NCBI GenBank assembly: GCA_022559845.1
Contig: JAHNEJ010001739.1
Location: 238,371 to 302,370 of the forward strand
From: Amorphophallus konjac
Lineage: Eukaryota > Streptophyta > Magnoliopsida > Alismatales > Araceae
DNA: 64,000 bases
Reading direction: 5' to 3'
A program made the translations under genes and the position numbers. This document shows positions 60,663 through 64,000 of the stretch, in pieces. How positions within the stretch are numbered: position 1 is the stretch's first letter; every line of letters begins with the position of its first letter. Below the pieces are notes generated by a model. It did not search any database, was not told the origin of the DNA, and saw only the letters and a program-made list of their open reading frames with translations.

Positions 60663-62540
60663 TGTTGTGTAGTGGACAGCGGATCTAGAGGGGAGGGGTG
60701 AATAGATCAGCCCCACTTTTTGCAATGCGGCCCTCTAAACAGCTAGTTAAAATGAATTGCAGCGGAATAGAAACTAGCTTCCAAGAATGCTATGATTCAC
60801 TTAGCAAGATAAGCAAGATATATAATAATTCAATCCTAAGCATGCATCTAGAACGAATCAATCACACAAGCAAACCACACTAGACAGGATTTTTAAGGTG
60901 GTTCGGACTGAATCCTCAGCCCTACGTCCACCCCTCACCAAAACCCGGTGAGGCTTCACTTGTGCAGCGCACCAACCCGCAAATCGGAAACCACCGATTG
61001 CCTTCCTACTAACCAACGGTAGGGACGTCAACACCGCAGATCGGAAACACCTCCGATTGCCTTCCTACTAACCAACGGTAGGGACGAATCACAACTTCAA
61101 TGTTTAATCAATATTGAAAGGAAAACAAATGTGAATGAACTAAGACAAGAAATTGAGTTATGAGTAGAAATGAATTGGCCCTTGTATGAAATGTTGATCA
61201 GCAACAAGGATCCTCTTGGCTTCAACTCAATCTTCTTGATTCACCCTTGATTGGATGAATGTTCTTCACGGAGTACTGTTCACGTGAACAGTACCTCTTC
61301 CTTCAATTCTTCTCTCTTGATCTTCTCTTTGAATTTCTTTGAATGAATGAAGGAGATGATGAAGCTACCTTGAATCTTGATTGCTTCTTTAGCTTCTAGG
61401 AGTTTGAATGCTTGAAATATCACCTTGAATGAACTTGAAAGAACTTGAATGGATGAAGATGATTTCCCTTGATAGTGAGCTTCAATGGATCCCCTTGAGA
61501 TGATGAAGAGGATGGAGGATGCAGCTTTCTCTTCTCTTGGCCTTGATCTTGATCTCCACTTGAAGAGCTTGAACACTTGAGGATGAAGATCTTCTTCACA
61601 GAGTACTGTTCACTACTACAGTGCTCCGAATTCCTCTCCCTTGAACACACTCTAGCAGCCTCCCTTGTAACCCTCTTGAAGCCTTTGAAGCATTAGGGTT
61701 TTCATCCCCTCATGTGTTGGTTTTATAGACCTTGAATGGTCTATAGACAAGCCTCATACCAGATCCACAATTTGTGGGTGATTAGGTGACATTTGGATTA
61801 AAGAAATCAAGGTTGAATGGCCCTTTTCGAAGTTGGAAACAAAGTCAAAAATGAAGGCTCGGGACTGGCGGTCGACCGGAATTCATGGGCCGGTCGACCG
61901 GAACCTGCTGCAGCCAGAACGTTTCGACTCTGGCAAAACCAGTCGACCGGACGCCTGGGGGCGGTCGACCGAAACCTGTAACAATGTCAACATTTCAGTT
62001 CTGGGAAAACCGATCGACCGGAAAAGTAGGGGCGGTCGACCGAAATCTGTAATTCCTGGAGTGTTTCGTTTCTGGAAGAACCGGTCGACCGGAAAGGCAG
62101 GGGCGGTCGACCGAAACCTGTAAAACGTGGAATTCTTAGGCTCTGGCAAATCTGGTCGACCGGCCAAGGTGTGTAGGTCGACCGGAAATACCTATACCTG
62201 CAAAAACGAAGTGTTAGACCAATGAAACATGTTCATAAGTCAAGATATTCATGTCCTCATCAATTTCATGTATTTTGGGATTGAAATCCCCCACATGATC
62301 CCCGCGACCTGACCGCGCAGGTCGATCCGCGTGCGAGGGCGCAACATTGAGCTTTCATGTGCATATCTGTCATAAACACAACAGAACATATGTCAGTCAT
62401 ATAAGAGTGAAAAGTAACAATGACGAATAGTGTTTAGCCATTATCAAAACTAAGAATATCACAGAACACATATGACCATAGAATGATGTCGAATGACCCA
62501 AGTGACCATATGAAACTCAAATAACCACAGGGGCACAACA
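60663..62540 (+). mobile_element. Solo LTR (1878 bp), TSD CTTAT
   Basis: The ends are the inverted repeat TGTTGTG...CACAACA. CTTAT lies at 60658-60662 and 62541-62545. It holds the AAGGTGGTTCGGACTGAATC/CCTACGTCCACCCC motif seen in many plant Copia LTRs, a duplicated 60-bp stretch (AATCGGAAAC...GATTGCCTTCCTACTAACC at about 60976-61085) and the GGTCGACC array. There is no primer site or coding region. Frames at 61280-61650 and 61833-62123 are low-complexity. Confidence 0.8.
61868..62186. repeat. GGTCGACC palindrome array, five ~70-bp units
   Basis: Ten RGTCGACC/GATCGACC sites occur as five pairs, at about 61869/61891, 61941/61961, 62011/62031, 62081/62101 and 62151/62176. The pair-to-pair period is 70-71 bp and sites within a pair are 20-25 bp apart. 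Sequences between pairs (for example TTTCGACTCTGGCAAAACC) diverge more than the palindromes. Confidence 0.85.
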
Positions 62541-62750
62541 CTTATTTGAGCATGTTTGGGGTTTTTCCATGTTTTGGGGAGAGTCACCCGATCTATGGAT
62601 TCGATGCATGGATTCGTGTTTTGATGGCCTAGAATCATGCTGGGGGTCCCCAGGGGTCTTCACCTTTGATTTCCCCCTCTCCGGTGGAGGTATGGGGGCG
62701 TGGAATGCTGTTTTTAGCCGTTCCCGGCCGTTCTCGGTTTTCCGGGATGA

Positions 62751-63120
62751 TAGCGGTCCACCAGTAACCGCCTTCATCAGGTAGCGGTCAGGTGGGGACC
62801 GCCTTCATCAAGGTTTCGAGCGTTAGGGCGTGTGCTGTCGGCGGGCGGTCGCGGTCTCGCGACTGACCGCGACTGCTGGTGGCGGTCAGGGGGCGACCGC
62901 TTTCAGCCTGGGGTCTGGCACGATCTTCGAGACGGGTTTTTGACCGTTGGAGTCTGGTCGCGGTCTCCAGGAGACCGCTACCAGGTGAAGGCGGTCTTCA
63001 CGCGACCGCTTTCACGTTTTCGTGCACCAGGGTGGTCGCGGTTCCAGGCCGACCGCGACCAGGTGATAGCGGTCCTGGGTCGACCGCTACCACAGGAGGC
63101 GGTCCTCCGGTGACCGCGAC
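62751..63120. repeat. Palindrome array, GCGGTC-N-GACCGC type
   Basis: About eight inverted pairs of GCGGTC and GACCGC have variable 5-8 base cores (for example TCCAGGA, CTGGGTC, CTCCGGT) and linkers resembling TACCAGGTGA. The array sits at the position in this LTR that corresponds to the GAACGCGCTA array of the LARD-like LTRs. Confidence 0.8.
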
Positions 63121-64000
63121 TCCCCTTCTTTACCGATTTGAACCCCGGACGAGCTAGTCTCGACCCCTGTGCTGACCCGTAGTCCGACTGATGTGGGGCA
63201 TCATGTGGGGGCTACACGTGGGGGTGCCGTGGGGTCCCGGGAGGTGGTGGCTCCGGCTTGTGTCACCGTGCGTCGGTGTTGGTACAAGGAGCGTTCCTCG
63301 TACCTGTGGTTGCATCGTTGTTTTCCGTGACTCGAGAGTCTACTCCTTCAGTGACCCTCCACTAGTCGTAGCCTACCAGTACGAGGTGCTGGTCTCACCT
63401 GGGAGTGGTGTACGGGCACCCACCTTTCGAGACGGTTTGTGGACCGGTTACCGTAGGTCCCTCGTCGGTAGCCAGAGTCCGGCTACGGGGGAAAATCGGT
63501 CAGAGGACCAGACCTAGTGACGCAAGGTCTGTGTGTGCACACGTGGTTGGGGGCGGTTGGACCCACGTCGACGGGCGTGACCCCAGCTAGTTACTTGTTT
63601 GTGGTTACTTGTACGGTGTCTGCGCCTCGGGTGGGACCTACCACGTCAGGCGGTTCACCTGCGGTGCGGTGTAAGACGTCAGGGGACGCTACCGGCTGTG
63701 CTTCTAGTGGGTGGTACTCCTGTCGAGTACGGAGTGTCAGGCTGTCAGTCGTGTGTTTTCGACCTTCAGATTTTACGGTTCGTCCGTTGGTTTCGGTCTT
63801 CTCGTACCGTGGCACGCGTGTCGGTTTGCGTGCCGTAGGGTCTAGTTCTGCAGAGTACAGGGCTTTCCTTTCCGAGGTACTCTCCTACCGCTAGTGTAGT
63901 GATTTCTCGTTTTACGAGGTAGGGTTCGAGTGATCCCTACTGAGTCTTGTTCCGAGACTCATTCCCTGCGTGTTTTCACCGTGTTTCAGGTGAGAACGCC

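Larger units (their letters stand above)
59960..64000 (+). mobile_element. Forward LTR of the related family, split by a solo LTR (runs off window)
   Basis: It starts TGTAATATCCCGGACC, a relative of TGTAATGCCCCGG. Landmarks follow the order of the LARD-like LTRs: TATATAA at about 60299-60305, a T/C-rich leader, donor-like TTGAG|GTAGGG at 60586/60587, a GGATTCGATGCATGG block near 62600, a palindrome array at 62751-63120, shared CTGTGTGTGCACACGTGGTT near 63528, and acceptor-like GTGTTTCAG at 63989. It is interrupted at 60663-62540. Its 3' end lies outside the window. Confidence 0.8.

Noticed and set aside
61833..62123. 96-codon frame with repeated VDRN-like peptides
   Set aside because: It is the translation of the GGTCGACC array.

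Overview
The window is nuclear DNA from a flowering plant. Genes are split by spliceosomal introns, and LTR retrotransposons with initiator-Met-tRNA primer sites, a hAT transposon, an L1-type ORF1 sequence and MITE-like elements take up most of the space. The GC-rich first exon of the protease gene would fit a monocot, but that is only an inference. Little of the window looks like working host gene: one intact small gene, one disrupted protease gene and one kinase fragment.

Layout. 1-9.8 kb is AT-rich intergenic DNA with a probable old LTR end, four tandem copies of a ~0.65 kb unit (3.9-7.8 kb) and a solo LTR (4711-6236, TSD CCCCC) sitting in one of those copies. 9825-11182 is a TRIM-like mini-retrotransposon (TSD AAAGG) next to a broken receptor-like kinase fragment (11288-12238, minus). 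14050-25309 is a two-gene hAT transposon (8-bp TSD GACGTAAC). A chromodomain Gypsy element (15716-20151, TSD GACGG) has inserted into its transposase gene. The hAT ends about 150 bp upstream of the TATA box of the one intact gene, an 85-residue UPF0729/C18orf32-type protein (25589-30605, four coding exons). 32.8-36.4 kb is a mosaic of LTR fragments, some in inverted orientation.

37133-47350 (minus) is an RD19-type papain-like cysteine protease gene with two frameshifts. Its first intron has grown to 8.75 kb through two nested events: a ~2.3 kb poly(A)-tailed retroposon coding only an ORF1-type protein (15-bp TSD), later split by a 5.7 kb Copia element (TSD TCCCT).

50317-59197 is a large non-coding LTR retrotransposon (LARD-like) with ~3 kb LTRs and a 2.9 kb interior lacking gag/pol. 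Immediately right are an inverted, internally deleted LTR of a related family (59207-59955) and a forward LTR of that family (59960 to beyond the window), itself split by a 1.88 kb solo LTR (60663-62540, TSD CTTAT).

The most unusual signal is that four distinct LTR families here carry tandem arrays of short inverted repeats. In the two related ~3 kb LTR families the array lies at the same position but with unrelated arm sequences (GAACGCGCTA/TAGCGCGTTC versus GCGGTC/GACCGC). The array lies inside what looks like an LTR-borne intron. Boundaries of the LTR, hAT and retroposon insertions were set by matching target-site duplications read directly from the sequence. Family names rest on motif recognition without database searches.
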